DNA of 64,000 nt, from contig NZ_JADQTN010000001.1 of NCBI RefSeq assembly GCF_017812015.1, positions 226,501-290,500 on the forward strand, written 5' to 3'. The position numbers were made by a program, and so were the translations under genes. Below the pieces are notes generated by a model. It saw only the letters and a list, made by a program, of their open reading frames with translations, did no database searches and had not been told where the DNA came from. Origin of the DNA: Pontixanthobacter sp. CEM42. GTDB taxonomy: Bacteria; Pseudomonadota; Alphaproteobacteria; Sphingomonadales; Sphingomonadaceae. Within the stretch, counting starts at the first letter, position 1; every line of letters starts with the position of its first letter. This document shows, piece by piece, positions 8,091 through 18,206 of this stretch.

Positions 8091-8906
8091 TCACGCCCAT
8101 GTCGCCGGATCCAGCGCGAGCAACTCTGCCAATTGGGCATACAGCGCGGGTTCTTCGCGGCGCAGAGCCTGCGGCCTCTCAAAGAAAGTGACAATCGCTT
8201 CGGCGAAGAATTCTTCGTGGTTGGTCGCGCCATATGGGTCGATCAAGGTGTACTCCCCGCGCTCGAGCCGGTCCACGTGATCATGATATGCGTCGAGCAT
8301 CGCCGTTTCCCATCCGGCATAGGCTTGCCCTTTACGCAGGATAGGAATGCCATCGGTGTGTCCGGACAGCCCGTCCAACTGATGCGCAAATTCATGAATC
8401 ACAACGTTGTGCCCATCCTCAGCATCAAGCCCGCCATGCAGCGCATGGTCCCACGAAAGGATGACCGGCCCACGCGCCCAGCTTTCGCCAAGCGTCGCAT
8501 GATTGTTATCGTGGACGAGATGGCCGTCATGCGTCCCGCGATGCGTGAGGAAGGCGGACGGGTAGATCAGCACGTTTCTGAGCGTATTATACCAAGCCGG
8601 ACTGTTGACGATCAGGAGGCAGGCCTGCGCAGCGATGGAAAGCCGCATTTCGTCACTGACTTCCAGATCATTCTGGCCCCTGAAAGTGATCTGATCGAGG
8701 AACAGGTTCATCTTCCCTTCCAGTGTGAGCCGCAGGGGCTCGGGCATCCGTCTTACAAGCGGCACTAACCTCTCAACCACCGCACGCTGTTCGGGCGAGA
8801 GCGGTGTCGCCAAAAGCGCCCTGCGCTTCCGCAAACGCGCGTAGCGGCGATACAACAGAAACGCGACGATGAGCAACGGTATGGCAAGGGCGATCCAAGG
8901 TGTCAT
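8091..8906 (-). CDS. M90 family zinc metallopeptidase, MtfA-like
   Basis: A 271-residue member of the MtfA (DgsA anti-repressor) family. An N-terminal hydrophobic segment (residues 3-20) is followed by the family core, with the zinc-binding HEFAH at 171-175 in the context VVIHEFAHQLDGL, the upstream strand VILSWDHAL and the downstream glutamate region EEFFAEAIVTFFE. E. coli MtfA is a cytosolic peptidase that also binds the glucose repressor Mlc; alphaproteobacterial members often carry a membrane anchor as here. It is flanked by gaps of more than 100 bases on both sides and appears monocistronic. Confidence 0.9.
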   Translation of the reverse strand: MTPWIALAIPLLIVAFLLYRRYARLRKRRALLATPLSPEQRAVVERLVPLVRRMPEPLRLTLEGKMNLFLDQITFRGQNDLEVSDEMRLSIAAQACLLIVNSPAWYNTLRNVLIYPSAFLTHRGTHDGHLVHDNNHATLGESWARGPVILSWDHALHGGLDAEDGHNVVIHEFAHQLDGLSGHTDGIPILRKGQAYAGWETAMLDAYHDHVDRLERGEYTLIDPYGATNHEEFFAEAIVTFFERPQALRREEPALYAQLAELLALDPATWA

Positions 8907-9026
8907 GTTCTACAAGTAGGTTCGATCATATTGCATTGATATAGTGGTGGCGCCGAGTTTTAGAATGGGGACTTTCCGCTGGCGGCTCAATTGCAGACCT
9001 TTTGATTTTCTGGAATAATCACATCG

Positions 9027-10109
9027 ATGAGAGTCGACGGCCTTGAAAAACTAACTCCACGGCAGAAGGAGATTTTGCGCCTTCTTCTTGGGGGCTTCGA
9101 TACGAAATCGGTTGCGCGCGAACTGGACATTTCGGTCCACACCGTGACCGAGCATCTGCGTGAAGCGCGGCGTCATCTGGGCGTTTCGAGCAGTCGGGAA
9201 GCTGCGCGAATCCTCGGACAGGCGGAGGCGACACCCCCAGATAATATGGGACCCAGCACTATTGGGGTGGTTGAACCGACAGCAGGATCTAACCCTTCTA
9301 GGCAATCCAGCACGCATTGGCGGCTGGTGTACCTTGGAGCATTGATGATGATCTTTCTCACAACTGCCGCTATCGCCCTTACACTTTCTGGCGACGAAAC
9401 GCGTAAGCAGGATGTCGAAACGGCATCCGACGCGGCTTCAGCGTCCACGGGGGAGCGCGATCCCAAACACTTTCCAGTCGTCACCATACCTGTCGATGAG
9501 TTCGACAAGCTGGAGGTTACAGGCGCATTTAAAGTGAGCGTTTTTGTGAGCGATAGTCCAAACCGGGTTGCGCTGGTCGGGCCCCGCTCGATGACTTCCG
9601 ACGTGATCGCAACGGTCGATGACGGAATTCTCACGATCCGCTTTCGTGAAGGCGCAGAACGGAGTTGGAATCCAGGGGCGGGCGTGAACGTCTCCGTTTC
9701 AACGCCGAACCTGTCATCCGTAAGTATCGACGGACCGACGCTGACCGAAATCAACGGGCCGAAGGGCGATAGTTTCACCGCAACGACGCAAGCGGCAGGG
9801 TCCATCGAAATTACCAGGCTCGATGTCGGCAAGGTCGCGTTGGCGACGAAAGGAGCGGGGGGCATATCGGTGGGCGGATCGGCCCGTGAGGCGAGCTACA
9901 CGACCGGAGGTGCCGGTTCGATCGACGCAAAACGGCTGCACGCGACGAACGCGAAGATGACGGTCGGGGGTGCAGGCTCGATCTATGCCGATGTGTCTGG
10001 CGAGTCTGAGATTTCGCTTCGTCAGCCCCGGGGCGGACGTGTCGAAGTCGTTGGAGGCGGGACATGTACCTCGCAGCCTGCCAATTCGGACCGTATCGAT
10101 TGCAGGTGA
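9027..10109 (+). CDS. LuxR-type HTH, one membrane helix and head-GIN domain (ToxR-like topology)
   Basis: A 360-residue protein with three parts. Residues about 5-62 form a GerE/LuxR helix-turn-helix (LTPRQKEILRLLLGGF, then SVHTVTEHLREARRHLG). A Ser/Pro-rich linker leads to a single membrane helix at about 99-120 (LVYLGALMMIFLTTAAIAL). Residues about 150-335 form a DUF2807 putative auto-transporter adhesin head GIN domain, with repeats such as GAGGISVGG, GGAGSIDAK and GGAGSIYAD. Two cysteines close the protein (CTSQPANSDRIDC) and could form a disulfide. The order predicts a cytoplasmic DNA-binding head and a periplasmic beta-solenoid, as in ToxR/CadC one-component regulators. Function is inferred; it stands alone with no obvious partner. 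Confidence 0.85.
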   Translation: MRVDGLEKLTPRQKEILRLLLGGFDTKSVARELDISVHTVTEHLREARRHLGVSSSREAARILGQAEATPPDNMGPSTIGVVEPTAGSNPSRQSSTHWRLVYLGALMMIFLTTAAIALTLSGDETRKQDVETASDAASASTGERDPKHFPVVTIPVDEFDKLEVTGAFKVSVFVSDSPNRVALVGPRSMTSDVIATVDDGILTIRFREGAERSWNPGAGVNVSVSTPNLSSVSIDGPTLTEINGPKGDSFTATTQAAGSIEITRLDVGKVALATKGAGGISVGGSAREASYTTGGAGSIDAKRLHATNAKMTVGGAGSIYADVSGESEISLRQPRGGRVEVVGGGTCTSQPANSDRIDCR

Positions 10110-10214
10110 GGACTTGGGAAGCCGTCCGCTCACACACTCCCAATCCCGGCTTTTCAAAGCCACAATTGGCTCGTCTGACAGCAGACGCGCGATGCGCGAG
10201 TGCGGAATTGAAAC

Positions 10215-12965
10215 CTATCCCAACCGTTCCAGCGCAGCCTTCAACCGGTCGACTTCGGCGCTGTGATGCGCGTGGTCAGCTTTGGCTTTTTCCACCGCTT
10301 CGGGTTTGGCGCGTTCGACGAAGTTTGCATTGCCTAGGCGGCCTTCGAGAGACTTCACTTCCTTTGCGGAAGCTTCCAGCGTTTTGGTCAGGCGTGCTTT
10401 CTCGGCGTCAATATCGACCAGACCTTCGAGCGGAATTACCAGCGTATCGGTGCCAGCACCGATCTGCATCGCGGCGCCATCGGGTGCTGGTGACGTGTGG
10501 ATCGTGGTGATGCGCGCGAGGCGCTCGATAGCGGCTGCGTTGCGCGAAATTGCGTCAGCGGCAAGCGCACTTGGCTCTGAACAATAGGCTTCGAGCTTCT
10601 GGCCGGGAGGAATGCCGAGTTCGTTCTTCGCGCCGCGCACCGCGCTGGTCAGACCGATCAACCATTCGACTTCGGCTTTCGCGTCCGCATCAACGCCAGC
10701 ATCAAACTCTGGCCATTTCGCGGTTATGATCGGATAGTTCGCTCGGTCGCCCTGTGCGTTCCACAGCTCCTCGGTGACGAAGGGCATGAAGGGGTGGAGC
10801 ATCACCAGAATTTGGTCGAGCACCCATCCGGCAACTTGGAGAGTTTCTTCTTTCGGATCACCAAGTAGCTCATTTGCCCCCGCTCGCATCTGAAGCGTAG
10901 GTTTAGCAAGCTCGATGTACCAGTCGCAGAATGTGTCCCATGTGAAGTGGTAGATGATGTTCGCCGCCGCATCGAAGCGCAGATCGGCCATTGCCGCATC
11001 TAGCTTGCCCAGCGTTTCGGCGACTTCACCGATGATCCATTTGTTGACCGCGCTGGTCGCTGCGGGCGCTTCCAGAGTAGTCGATGCGGTGATGCCGTTG
11101 GTTTGGCAGAAGCGTGTCGCGTTCCACAGTTTGGTTGCGAAATTGCGGTATCCTTTGACCCGCTCGTCATCCATTTTGATGTCGCGGCCCTGGCTTTCCA
11201 TCGCCGCCATAAAGAAGCGCAGTGCATCCGCGCCATATTGATCGATAAGGCCGAGCGGATCGACGACATTGCCCTTCGACTTGGACATTTTGGAGCCGTC
11301 TGCCGCGCGGACGAGGCCGTGCAGATAGAGCCGCTTCCACGGCGCTTGATCGGTCAGATGCATCCCCTGCATCGCCATCCGCGCATCCCAGAAGAACAGG
11401 ATATCGAACCCGCTGATAAGTAGATCGTTGGGGTAGTGCTTTTCATAGAGCGGCGCGTTCTCGTCGGGCCAACCGAGTGTGGCAAAGGGCCACAATCCGG
11501 AGGAGAACCAGGTGTCGAGGACGTCGCTATCGCGCGTAAGTTCAACGCCTGCGCCTGCCTGCGCCTGCGCCTCTTCTTCGGTCATAGCGACGTAGCATTT
11601 ACCGTCATCATCGAACCAAGCCGGTATCCGGTGGCCCCACCACAATTGGCGTGAGATGCACCACGGTTGGATATTCTCCATCCAGTGGAAGAAGGTTTTT
11701 TCCCAACTTTGCGGGATGATTTCGATATCGCCGTCGCGGACGGCTTTCATCGGCGCGACAGCCAATTTCTCCGCGTCGACATACCATTGGTCGGTCAGCC
11801 AAGGCTCGATCACCACGCCGCCGCGATCACCGAATGGGGTCGCGATGGTACGCGGTTCGGAATCGAGTTCGACTTCCTCACCCTTTTTGGTCTTGGTGAT
11901 GTGCGGAATCAGGCTGTCGAGTTCCTTCAGACGCTGCACAACCAGCTCGCGCGCGCCATCGACGCCATCTCGCTTGAAGCGGTGCAGGCCGAGGAATTCA
12001 TCGGGCACCAAGCCATCAGCAGTCTGACAGACATTCGCCTCACCATCGAGCATGTTGAGCATATCGCCCGCAGCAATGCCGGCGCGCTTGCCGACTTCGA
12101 AGTCGTTGAAGTCGTGACCGGGAGTGATCTTCACCGCACCCGAACCCAATTCAGGGTCGGCGTGTTCGTCCTCGACAATTTTCACACGGCGACCGGTTAT
12201 CGGCAGGACAACTTCTTTGCCGACGACCGAGGCGTAGCGCTCGTCAGTCGGATGGACCGCAACCGCCATATCGGCGAGCATTGTTTCGGGCCGCGTGGTC
12301 GCAACCTCGATATAATCGCGGCCATCATCGAGCGTAACGCCGTCCGCGAGCGGGTATTTGAAGTGCCAGAACTGGCCTTTCAAATCCTGAGTCTCGACTT
12401 CCAGATCGGAAATCGCGGTTTTCAGCTTCGGGTCCCAATTGACCAAGCGCTTATCGCGGTAAATGAGGTCCTTATTATACAGGTCTACGAATACTTTGAG
12501 GACGGCATCGCTGAAATGCGGGTCCATTGTGAATTGCTCGCGACTCCAGTCCATGGAGCAACCGAGGCGGCGCAGCTGGCCGGTAATCGTACCGCCGCTT
12601 TCCTCTTTCCACTCCCAGACTTTGTCGACGAATTCCTCGCGCGTGTAATTGGTGCGCTTGTCCTGCCGTTCTTCCATCTGGCGTTCGACGACCATCTGTG
12701 TCGCGATGCCCGCATGATCCATCCCGACCACCCACAGCGCATCCTTACCGCGCAGACGTTCATAGCGCACGACAATGTCCTGCAGCGTGTTGTCGAGCGC
12801 GTGACCGATATGCAGCGAACCCGTGACGTTTGGCGGCGGATTCACGATGGTGAAAGGCTGCGCGTCAGGGCGCTCAGGCCGGAACAGGCCGTTCTCTTCC
12901 CAATGCTGGTACCAGCGCGCTTCGATGGAAGCGGGATCGAATGTCTTTGAAAGTTCGGTTGTCAT
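10215..12965 (-). CDS. valS: Valyl-tRNA synthetase
   Basis: Charges tRNA-Val with valine. The 916-residue protein has the class I motifs HIGH ([13 protein letters not shown], residues 52-55) and KMSKS ([15 protein letters not shown]), the WWGHRIPAW segment, a CP1 editing domain, a C-terminal anticodon-binding domain and the final coiled-coil arm ([20 protein letters not shown]). I chose ATG 12965 because [11 protein letters not shown] begins the conserved region; 47 further upstream codons in frame are unlike ValS. It runs divergently from the MCE transporter operon. Confidence 0.96.
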   Translation of the reverse strand: MTTELSKTFDPASIEARWYQHWEENGLFRPERPDAQPFTIVNPPPNVTGSLHIGHALDNTLQDIVVRYERLRGKDALWVVGMDHAGIATQMVVERQMEERQDKRTNYTREEFVDKVWEWKEESGGTITGQLRRLGCSMDWSREQFTMDPHFSDAVLKVFVDLYNKDLIYRDKRLVNWDPKLKTAISDLEVETQDLKGQFWHFKYPLADGVTLDDGRDYIEVATTRPETMLADMAVAVHPTDERYASVVGKEVVLPITGRRVKIVEDEHADPELGSGAVKITPGHDFNDFEVGKRAGIAAGDMLNMLDGEANVCQTADGLVPDEFLGLHRFKRDGVDGARELVVQRLKELDSLIPHITKTKKGEEVELDSEPRTIATPFGDRGGVVIEPWLTDQWYVDAEKLAVAPMKAVRDGDIEIIPQSWEKTFFHWMENIQPWCISRQLWWGHRIPAWFDDDGKCYVAMTEEEAQAQAGAGVELTRDSDVLDTWFSSGLWPFATLGWPDENAPLYEKHYPNDLLISGFDILFFWDARMAMQGMHLTDQAPWKRLYLHGLVRAADGSKMSKSKGNVVDPLGLIDQYGADALRFFMAAMESQGRDIKMDDERVKGYRNFATKLWNATRFCQTNGITASTTLEAPAATSAVNKWIIGEVAETLGKLDAAMADLRFDAAANIIYHFTWDTFCDWYIELAKPTLQMRAGANELLGDPKEETLQVAGWVLDQILVMLHPFMPFVTEELWNAQGDRANYPIITAKWPEFDAGVDADAKAEVEWLIGLTSAVRGAKNELGIPPGQKLEAYCSEPSALAADAISRNAAAIERLARITTIHTSPAPDGAAMQIGAGTDTLVIPLEGLVDIDAEKARLTKTLEASAKEVKSLEGRLGNANFVERAKPEAVEKAKADHAHHSAEVDRLKAALERLG

Positions 12966-13056
12966 ATCAAAAACGCCTTTGCCAGCGCCTTTCGCGGTAA
13001 GCAACTGGCACTTGGCGGCTTGTAGTGTGGGAGTTTTCACCGCATAGCTTTGCACT

Positions 13057-14169
13057 ATGGATGATGGGGCAGAATTTTCCCTCGAGGAAATTGACGGAGG
13101 CGGCACGCGATTGGTGCTCTCTGGCCCTTATCTTGTTTCAACTATTGGAGAAATCGAGCGCGACTTGCGTGATTTGGGTGAGGGGATAACCCAGATTGAT
13201 CTAAGCGCGGTGCATCCGATCGACACCGTTGGCGCGTGGATAGCCTGCCGTATCGCAGATGATCACGAGGCCGAAATTGTCGGTGCGGATGGGCGTGCCC
13301 AGCGGCTGCTTGATGCGGTCGAATCGCTGGGTGAGACCGACAGTCAGAAAGCGGATGAACAACCGCTTTGGGCTTGGCTACCCGAGCATGCCGGCCGTCT
13401 GACGCGCAATGCGGGTTGGGGCATTGTTGGCGTGGTCGGGTTTCTTGGACAGATTTTGCAGGCCGCCGGCGGCCTGATAGCAAACCCTAGCCGGTTTCGC
13501 GGCAAGGCGCTGATCCGCCAGTTTGAGCTGGTAGGTATTACGGCGCTGCCTATCGTTGGCCTGATGAGTTTTCTGATCGGAATTGTGATCGCACAACAGG
13601 GGGCTGTGCAGTTGGCGCAGTTTGGCGCGGAGACGCTGACGGTCAATTTGGTCGGGCGGATTACCCTGCGCGAATTGGGTGTCCTTATGACCGCAATTAT
13701 GGTTGCGGGCCGCTCGGGATCTGCTTTCGCTGCGCAGCTAGGCACAATGAAATTGACCGAGGAAATCGATGCGATGCGGACCATCGGTATCTCACCGATG
13801 GAAGCGCTTGTCATTCCGCGCATTCTCGCTGCCACCTTTATGATGATCTTGCTCGGTTTCTATGCCGCAGTGATGGCGATTATCGGCGGCGCTGTGGTGG
13901 CGGATGTGTCGCTGGGCATTCCGTTCTGGACATTCCTGGAGCGGATCAAGGATGTGGTGCCGACTTACGATCTGTGGGTTGGCCTGATCAAAGCGCCGGT
14001 CTTCGGACTGATTATTGGGCTTGCGGGCTGCTATCACGGGATGCAGGTCAAGGGCGATTCTGAGCAAGTCGGGCGGCGCACCACCATGGCGGTGGTTTCT
14101 GCAATCTTCGCCGTGATCGTGCTCGATGCGTTCTTTGCAGTGTTTTTCACCGAAATCGGGTGGGGCTGA
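13057..14169 (+). CDS. MlaE-family ABC transporter permease with N-terminal STAS domain
   Basis: First gene of a four-gene MCE-type lipid transport operon. Residues 1-90 form a STAS-like domain ([19 protein letters not shown]); residues about 120-370 form the MlaE permease with five or so membrane helices and the motifs [16 protein letters not shown] and [21 protein letters not shown], then [12 protein letters not shown]. In E. coli the STAS protein MlaB is separate; here, as in many alphaproteobacteria, it is fused to the permease. The complex moves phospholipids or other lipids between the inner and outer membranes. The stop overlaps the next start (TGATG). Confidence 0.92.
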   Translation: MDDGAEFSLEEIDGGGTRLVLSGPYLVSTIGEIERDLRDLGEGITQIDLSAVHPIDTVGAWIACRIADDHEAEIVGADGRAQRLLDAVESLGETDSQKADEQPLWAWLPEHAGRLTRNAGWGIVGVVGFLGQILQAAGGLIANPSRFRGKALIRQFELVGITALPIVGLMSFLIGIVIAQQGAVQLAQFGAETLTVNLVGRITLRELGVLMTAIMVAGRSGSAFAAQLGTMKLTEEIDAMRTIGISPMEALVIPRILAATFMMILLGFYAAVMAIIGGAVVADVSLGIPFWTFLERIKDVVPTYDLWVGLIKAPVFGLIIGLAGCYHGMQVKGDSEQVGRRTTMAVVSAIFAVIVLDAFFAVFFTEIGWG

Positions 14170-15047
14170 TGTCAGACGATCAGTGCCCTGAAGACGCGCA
14201 GGATTTCATGCAGGATGATTTTCCGATTGTAGTCGAAGGACTCGCCAATCGGTTTGGCGAACAGTCGGTCCACGAGGACTTGTCGCTGGAAGTGCGGCAG
14301 GGCGAAATTCTCGGCGTGGTCGGCGGATCAGGTACCGGTAAATCGGTTCTGATGCGCTCGATCATTGGCCTTCAGCGCCCGAGTGAGGGGCAAATCAGGG
14401 TCTTCGGTCAATCGATAACCGATGCGGAGCCGGACGAAGCGATCGGTGTCCGCTGCCGTTGGGGTGTGTTGTTCCAGGGAGGAGCGCTGTTCTCCACGCT
14501 GACGGTCGGCGAAAACGTCCAAGTACCTCTGAAGCAGTTTTATCCCGAACTTGGGCCGAAGCTGATGGAAGATATCGCCCGCTACAAGGTGATGCTCTCG
14601 GGCTTGCCGGAAGAGGCGGCTGATAAATATCCGTCCGAATTGTCAGGCGGCATGAAGAAGCGTGCTGGCTTGGCGCGGGCATTGGCGCTCGATCCCGAGC
14701 TGTTGTTTCTGGACGAGCCAACAGCAGGTCTCGATCCGATTGGTGCGGCGCGATTTGACCAACTGACCAAGGAACTGAAAGAGACACTCGGTCTGACCGT
14801 GTTCTTGATCACCCACGATCTCGATACGCTGTACGAGATTTGCGACCGGGTCGCGGTGCTGGCCGATAGGCAGGTGGTCGCGGTCGGCACGATTCCCGAA
14901 TTGCTCGAAACTGGGCATCCGTGGATCGAGGAATATTTCAACGGGCCGCGCGGGCGCGCCGCACAGGCCAGCCAAGCGCGCGACGAGCGCCGCAAAGCGA
15001 AAAGCGCGTCGCGATCAATGGACAAGCCGCATCAAGGCAAGGCATAA
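14169..15047 (+). CDS. MlaF-like ABC transporter ATP-binding subunit
   Basis: ATPase of the MCE lipid transporter. Walker A is GGSGTGKSVL, the ABC signature is LSGGMKKRAGLARAL, and Walker B is LLFLDEPTAGLDPIGA; an H-loop follows in LITHDLDTLYE. The GMKKR form of the signature is typical of MlaF/Ttg2A. The C-terminal tail is basic and alanine-rich. ATG 14169 overlaps the permease stop; GTG 14160 is in frame but would overlap more. Confidence 0.93.
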   Translation: MSDDQCPEDAQDFMQDDFPIVVEGLANRFGEQSVHEDLSLEVRQGEILGVVGGSGTGKSVLMRSIIGLQRPSEGQIRVFGQSITDAEPDEAIGVRCRWGVLFQGGALFSTLTVGENVQVPLKQFYPELGPKLMEDIARYKVMLSGLPEEAADKYPSELSGGMKKRAGLARALALDPELLFLDEPTAGLDPIGAARFDQLTKELKETLGLTVFLITHDLDTLYEICDRVAVLADRQVVAVGTIPELLETGHPWIEEYFNGPRGRAAQASQARDERRKAKSASRSMDKPHQGKA

Positions 15048-15069
15048 GGCCGGAAGATAGAGGAAGCAT

Positions 15070-16020
15070 ATGGAAACGCGGGCAAATCATCTGTGGGTCG
15101 GGGCAGTCACTTTGGTGCTGCTTGGCGCGCTGGCCGCTTTCATCATCTGGCTCGCACAATTGGGGCAGGGTGAGCAGAAGCAATACGACATCCTGTTCGG
15201 ACAGGACGTGTCGGGCCTTGCCAATGGCTCGCAGGTTTCCTTTGCCGGTGTTCCCGTGGGCCGTGTCAGCGAAATCAAACTCTACGAGGACAATCTGGAA
15301 TTCGTCCGCGTGCGGATCGAAGTCGAGAAAGAAGTACCGATCCTGATTGGTACGACGGCCACGATCCAGGGGTCGTTTACCGGTGTGTCGACAATCCTTC
15401 TGGAGGGCGCACGCCAAGGCGCACCGCCGATCACTTGCGAAACAACCGCTTGCTTTAGCGAGAACGTCCCGCAAATTCCGCCCAAGGCTGGCGGTTTGGG
15501 TGCATTATTGTCGAGCGCGCCGGTTCTGCTGGAACGTCTAGCTACGCTGACCGAACGCATGACCGAATTGCTGTCCGACCGGAACCAGTCGGAAATCAGT
15601 GCAATTCTGGCTAATACCAACCGGATGACTGATCAGCTGGCCGATACCGGACCGCAAATTCAGGCGACAATGAAAGAGCTTGAGAACACTCTGCGCGAGG
15701 GTGCCGAGGCGCTTGATGCCTTTGAGAAAGTCACCCAGTCGACCGACACCTTGCTCAATCAGGAAGGCGCGCAGCTTGCTACCCAGCTTCGCACAACGCT
15801 GGGTTCAGCGGATACTGCTGCGAAATCGCTCAGTGCGACGCTGGACGCTGCTAAGCCTGCGACGCAGCAACTGACCAGCCAAACGCTGCCTGCGGTGGAA
15901 GCGACGCTGGAAGATTTGAAAGCGACGAGCCAAGCGCTGCGCAATGTGACCGAACGGTTGGAGAATGAAGGAGCTAGCTCGCTTCTCGGCCCGCAGCCGT
16001 TGCCGGAGTATGAGCCGTGA
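15070..16020 (+). CDS. MlaD-family protein with one MCE domain
   Basis: Periplasmic lipid-binding subunit of the transporter. One N-terminal membrane anchor (LWVGAVTLVLLGALAAFIIWL) is followed by an MCE domain (about residues 38-115) with YDILFGQDVSGLANGS and VSFAGVPVGRVSEIKL. The remaining 180 residues are predicted helix rich in Thr, Gln and Ala, probably a coiled-coil or needle extension as in PqiB/YebT-type or mycobacterial MCE proteins. The C-terminus overlaps the possible GTG start of the lipoprotein gene. Confidence 0.92.
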   Translation: METRANHLWVGAVTLVLLGALAAFIIWLAQLGQGEQKQYDILFGQDVSGLANGSQVSFAGVPVGRVSEIKLYEDNLEFVRVRIEVEKEVPILIGTTATIQGSFTGVSTILLEGARQGAPPITCETTACFSENVPQIPPKAGGLGALLSSAPVLLERLATLTERMTELLSDRNQSEISAILANTNRMTDQLADTGPQIQATMKELENTLREGAEALDAFEKVTQSTDTLLNQEGAQLATQLRTTLGSADTAAKSLSATLDAAKPATQQLTSQTLPAVEATLEDLKATSQALRNVTERLENEGASSLLGPQPLPEYEP

Positions 16021-16049
16021 TCGAGACAGTGAAAAAGGAAACAACGCCG

Positions 16050-16637
16050 ATGAACATCCTGCGCGGCAGTCTCGCCTTCGGCCTAGCGATTGCGTTGTCG
16101 GGCTGCATCAGCCTAGGCTCCGAGCCTCCACCTAGCTTGCTGACATTGACGCCTGAAACGGCAGTTCCCGCGGGCGCTGGCGCGACAGGTACAGCAGAAA
16201 CGGCAATCAAAATCATCGAACCCGAAGCGCCCCAGCGCATCGCAGTGAACCGCGTTCCGGTGCAGGTTACCGATACCGAGATCGCCTATCTGAAGGATGC
16301 GACTTGGGTTGAGCGGCCGACGCGCTTGTTTCGCCGGTTGCTCGCGGAGACAATCCGTTCGCGCGGAGAGCGTTTGGTGATTGATGGCGATGATCCGGGT
16401 ATTGTTGCCTCGGCCCAATTGCGCGGAACTCTGCGCAATTTCGGATATGATGCGCGCTCATCATCTGTCGTGGTCCGCTACGATGCGATTCGCGCTGCAG
16501 CTGATGGCGGGATCGAAACCAAGCGCTTCGAAAGCGTGCAATCGGGCGTGCCAGCGGAAGCCAGCGAAGTCGGTGATGCGCTCAATCGCGGTGCCAATGA
16601 TGTCGCTCGTCAAGTTGCCGAGTGGATTGGTTCTTAA
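16050..16637 (+). CDS. ABC-type transport auxiliary lipoprotein (PqiC-like)
   Basis: Outer-membrane lipoprotein partner of the MCE system. The start at ATG 16050 gives an ideal lipoprotein signal: MNILRGSLAFGLAIALSGC, with lipobox LSGC, and AAGGA lies about 10 bases upstream; GTG 16017 would add 11 charged residues. The mature part resembles the ABC_trans_aux/PqiC fold (TDTEIAYLKDATWVERPTRLF, then ETIRSRGERLV). PqiC-type lipoproteins tie the MCE protein to the outer membrane. Last gene of the operon; it is convergent with the ATP12 gene, overlapping by 4 bases. Confidence 0.88.
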   Translation: MNILRGSLAFGLAIALSGCISLGSEPPPSLLTLTPETAVPAGAGATGTAETAIKIIEPEAPQRIAVNRVPVQVTDTEIAYLKDATWVERPTRLFRRLLAETIRSRGERLVIDGDDPGIVASAQLRGTLRNFGYDARSSSVVVRYDAIRAAADGGIETKRFESVQSGVPAEASEVGDALNRGANDVARQVAEWIGS

Positions 16638-17353
16638 GCGCTCGCGGCAGCCAAACGGCCAAATTCAAACGCATTGAGGAAATCGGCTGTCCGCCGCTTG
16701 CGGACGTCCTCGGCTTCGTGGTCCTGACCCCATTGCTCGATCTGCCAATCCTCTTCGAGGTTTGCGGCAGACCATAACGCGTTGGCATCTGCGTCCGCCG
16801 CGTTGGCCAGTAACGCCACCGATAGCGACGCAGCGAGTGATGCCATCGTCAGCGTGGACGCCAGCGCGAAGTCATCAAAATTGTTTAACCGATCGGTCAG
16901 CTTGATATGCATTTCCGGCGATTGCGGCCGGTGCATGATCCCGCTGATACGTTCGAGCTTTATGTCTGTTTGCGATTCCAGTTCTTCGAGCAGCGGATCC
17001 CACATCTCGCATTGTCTTGCGTAGAACGCCTCGTCCGGATCGGCGCGGTAGCACAGCGTGTCGGTTTCGATGAAACTGAGCAGTTTGGTGATTGTCGCGT
17101 CGCGATCGGGCGCGATCATATCAATCGCAAAGTCGGCAAGATCGCGATAAAGAAACAGCGCCGGATCGATCTCCTCCCCTTGCGCGTCCCACTCCTTGGC
17201 CATCGCATCGGAAAGGGCTTTTGTTGGCAGAACTTGCGCATTGCCGAGCGCGGTCTTGATTCCGCGGCCATCCAGCGTGATCTGAATTCCGTTGTCGGCG
17301 GCCTCGACGTCAACCGCCTCATAAAAGCGTTTCACTCCGGATTGCTCCGCCAT
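16634..17353 (-). CDS. ATP12-family F1-ATPase assembly chaperone
   Basis: A 239-residue ATP12 homologue. In mitochondria ATP12 binds the F1 alpha subunit during ATP synthase assembly; alphaproteobacteria keep a homologue. Diagnostic stretches are KRFYEAVDVEAADNG, ITLDGRGIKTALGN, FLYRDLADFAIDMIAP, the TLCYRA segment and CEMWDPLLEELE. Last gene of a six-gene overlapping minus-strand run beginning with crcB; its start lies inside the end of the upstream small membrane protein gene (22-base overlap). Confidence 0.9.
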   Translation of the reverse strand: MAEQSGVKRFYEAVDVEAADNGIQITLDGRGIKTALGNAQVLPTKALSDAMAKEWDAQGEEIDPALFLYRDLADFAIDMIAPDRDATITKLLSFIETDTLCYRADPDEAFYARQCEMWDPLLEELESQTDIKLERISGIMHRPQSPEMHIKLTDRLNNFDDFALASTLTMASLAASLSVALLANAADADANALWSAANLEEDWQIEQWGQDHEAEDVRKRRTADFLNAFEFGRLAAASA

Positions 17354-17556
17354 TTCTTGGTCAGGAATTGCGGAATGATGAGAAAGTCAGCCACACCGAC
17401 GACTAGCAATACATATCCGACAATCGGGGGCCAATCGACCTTGCCGAGCACCACCAGAATGCCAAGCATCAACGCGAACACGCCAAAAACGCGGGTCAGG
17501 CTAATAATCAGAAATCGCGTTTTTGCGACATTCTCATCGACGGTTGGATCGCTCAT
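17332..17556 (-). CDS. Small two-helix membrane protein
   Basis: A 74-residue protein with two hydrophobic segments (about residues 20-40 and 45-62, the second VGYVLLVVGVADFLIIP), a short polar N-terminus and a basic C-terminus. I do not recognise a named family; similar small proteins accompany ATP12 genes in sphingomonads. It overlaps the upstream HAD gene by 4 bases and the downstream ATP12 gene by 22, so it is very likely a real translated gene. Confidence 0.75.
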   Translation of the reverse strand: MSDPTVDENVAKTRFLIISLTRVFGVFALMLGILVVLGKVDWPPIVGYVLLVVGVADFLIIPQFLTKKWRSNPE

Positions 17557-18206
17557 AGCAAAATGCTCCCAAGTTCCTGTGTGGTCGTGACAACATGCGT
17601 CGCGCCAGAGGCGGTCAGCTCATCGGGCGTGTGATAGCCCCAATCGACACCGATCCCGCGCACTTTCGCCGCGGCAGCCATATCCATATCGAACGTGGTG
17701 TCGCCGATCATCACCGTGTTTTCCGGTTGGGCCAGAGCATCGCTCATCGCTGCCTCCAACATTGCAGGGTGCGGTTTCGACGGATGTCGGTCCGCCGTTT
17801 GCAGCGACACGAAGTGATCGTTCAGTCCGTGCGTTGCAAGGCATGAGAATAGGCCGCGATCCGATTTTCCGGTAGCGACCGCAAGCGTCCATCCGCCATC
17901 ACGGAGACGGTCGAGCAGGGCGACCATCCCGGTGAATAGTGGTTCCTGCACACGGCCTTGCATCCGGCTGGTGCGAAACGCTTCCTTATACCCCTCGACC
18001 GCAGCAGCGCGTTGTGCCTCGCTGGCATCGGGGGCGAGGTGGCGCATTGCTTGCGGCAAGCTCAACCCGACAATCCGGCGAATGTCATGGCGGTCCGGCG
18101 CAGGCAAATCGGCCAAACCAAACGCGATTTCCATCGCTTCGCAAATGCTCGCCTGGCCGTCGACCAGTGTCCCATCGCAATCAAAGACAGCGAGTTTGAC
18201 GGTCAT
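17553..18206 (-). CDS. HAD-superfamily hydrolase, phosphoglycolate-phosphatase-like
   Basis: A 217-residue haloacid dehalogenase phosphatase with all four motifs: DCDGTLVDG near the N-terminus (nucleophile and acid/base Asp), ATGKS (motif II), the conserved lysine in KPHP (motif III) and GDTTFDMDMA (motif IV). A helical cap is inserted after motif I, as in Gph/PGP-type enzymes. The substrate is not determined by these features. Joined by 4-base overlaps to neighbours on both sides. Confidence 0.88.
   Translation of the reverse strand: MTVKLAVFDCDGTLVDGQASICEAMEIAFGLADLPAPDRHDIRRIVGLSLPQAMRHLAPDASEAQRAAAVEGYKEAFRTSRMQGRVQEPLFTGMVALLDRLRDGGWTLAVATGKSDRGLFSCLATHGLNDHFVSLQTADRHPSKPHPAMLEAAMSDALAQPENTVMIGDTTFDMDMAAAAKVRGIGVDWGYHTPDELTASGATHVVTTTQELGSILL

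Noticed and set aside
10145-10190. Short inverted repeats (GGCTTT/AAAGCC and CGTCTG/CAGACG) between the HTH-GIN gene and valS
   Set aside because: Stems of six bases without a T-run; too weak to call terminators.
11667-12950. Long open frame (427 codons) on the plus strand opposite valS
   Set aside because: It lies wholly within valS, which has all synthetase motifs; high-GC genes commonly give long antisense frames. No recognisable protein and no ribosome site.
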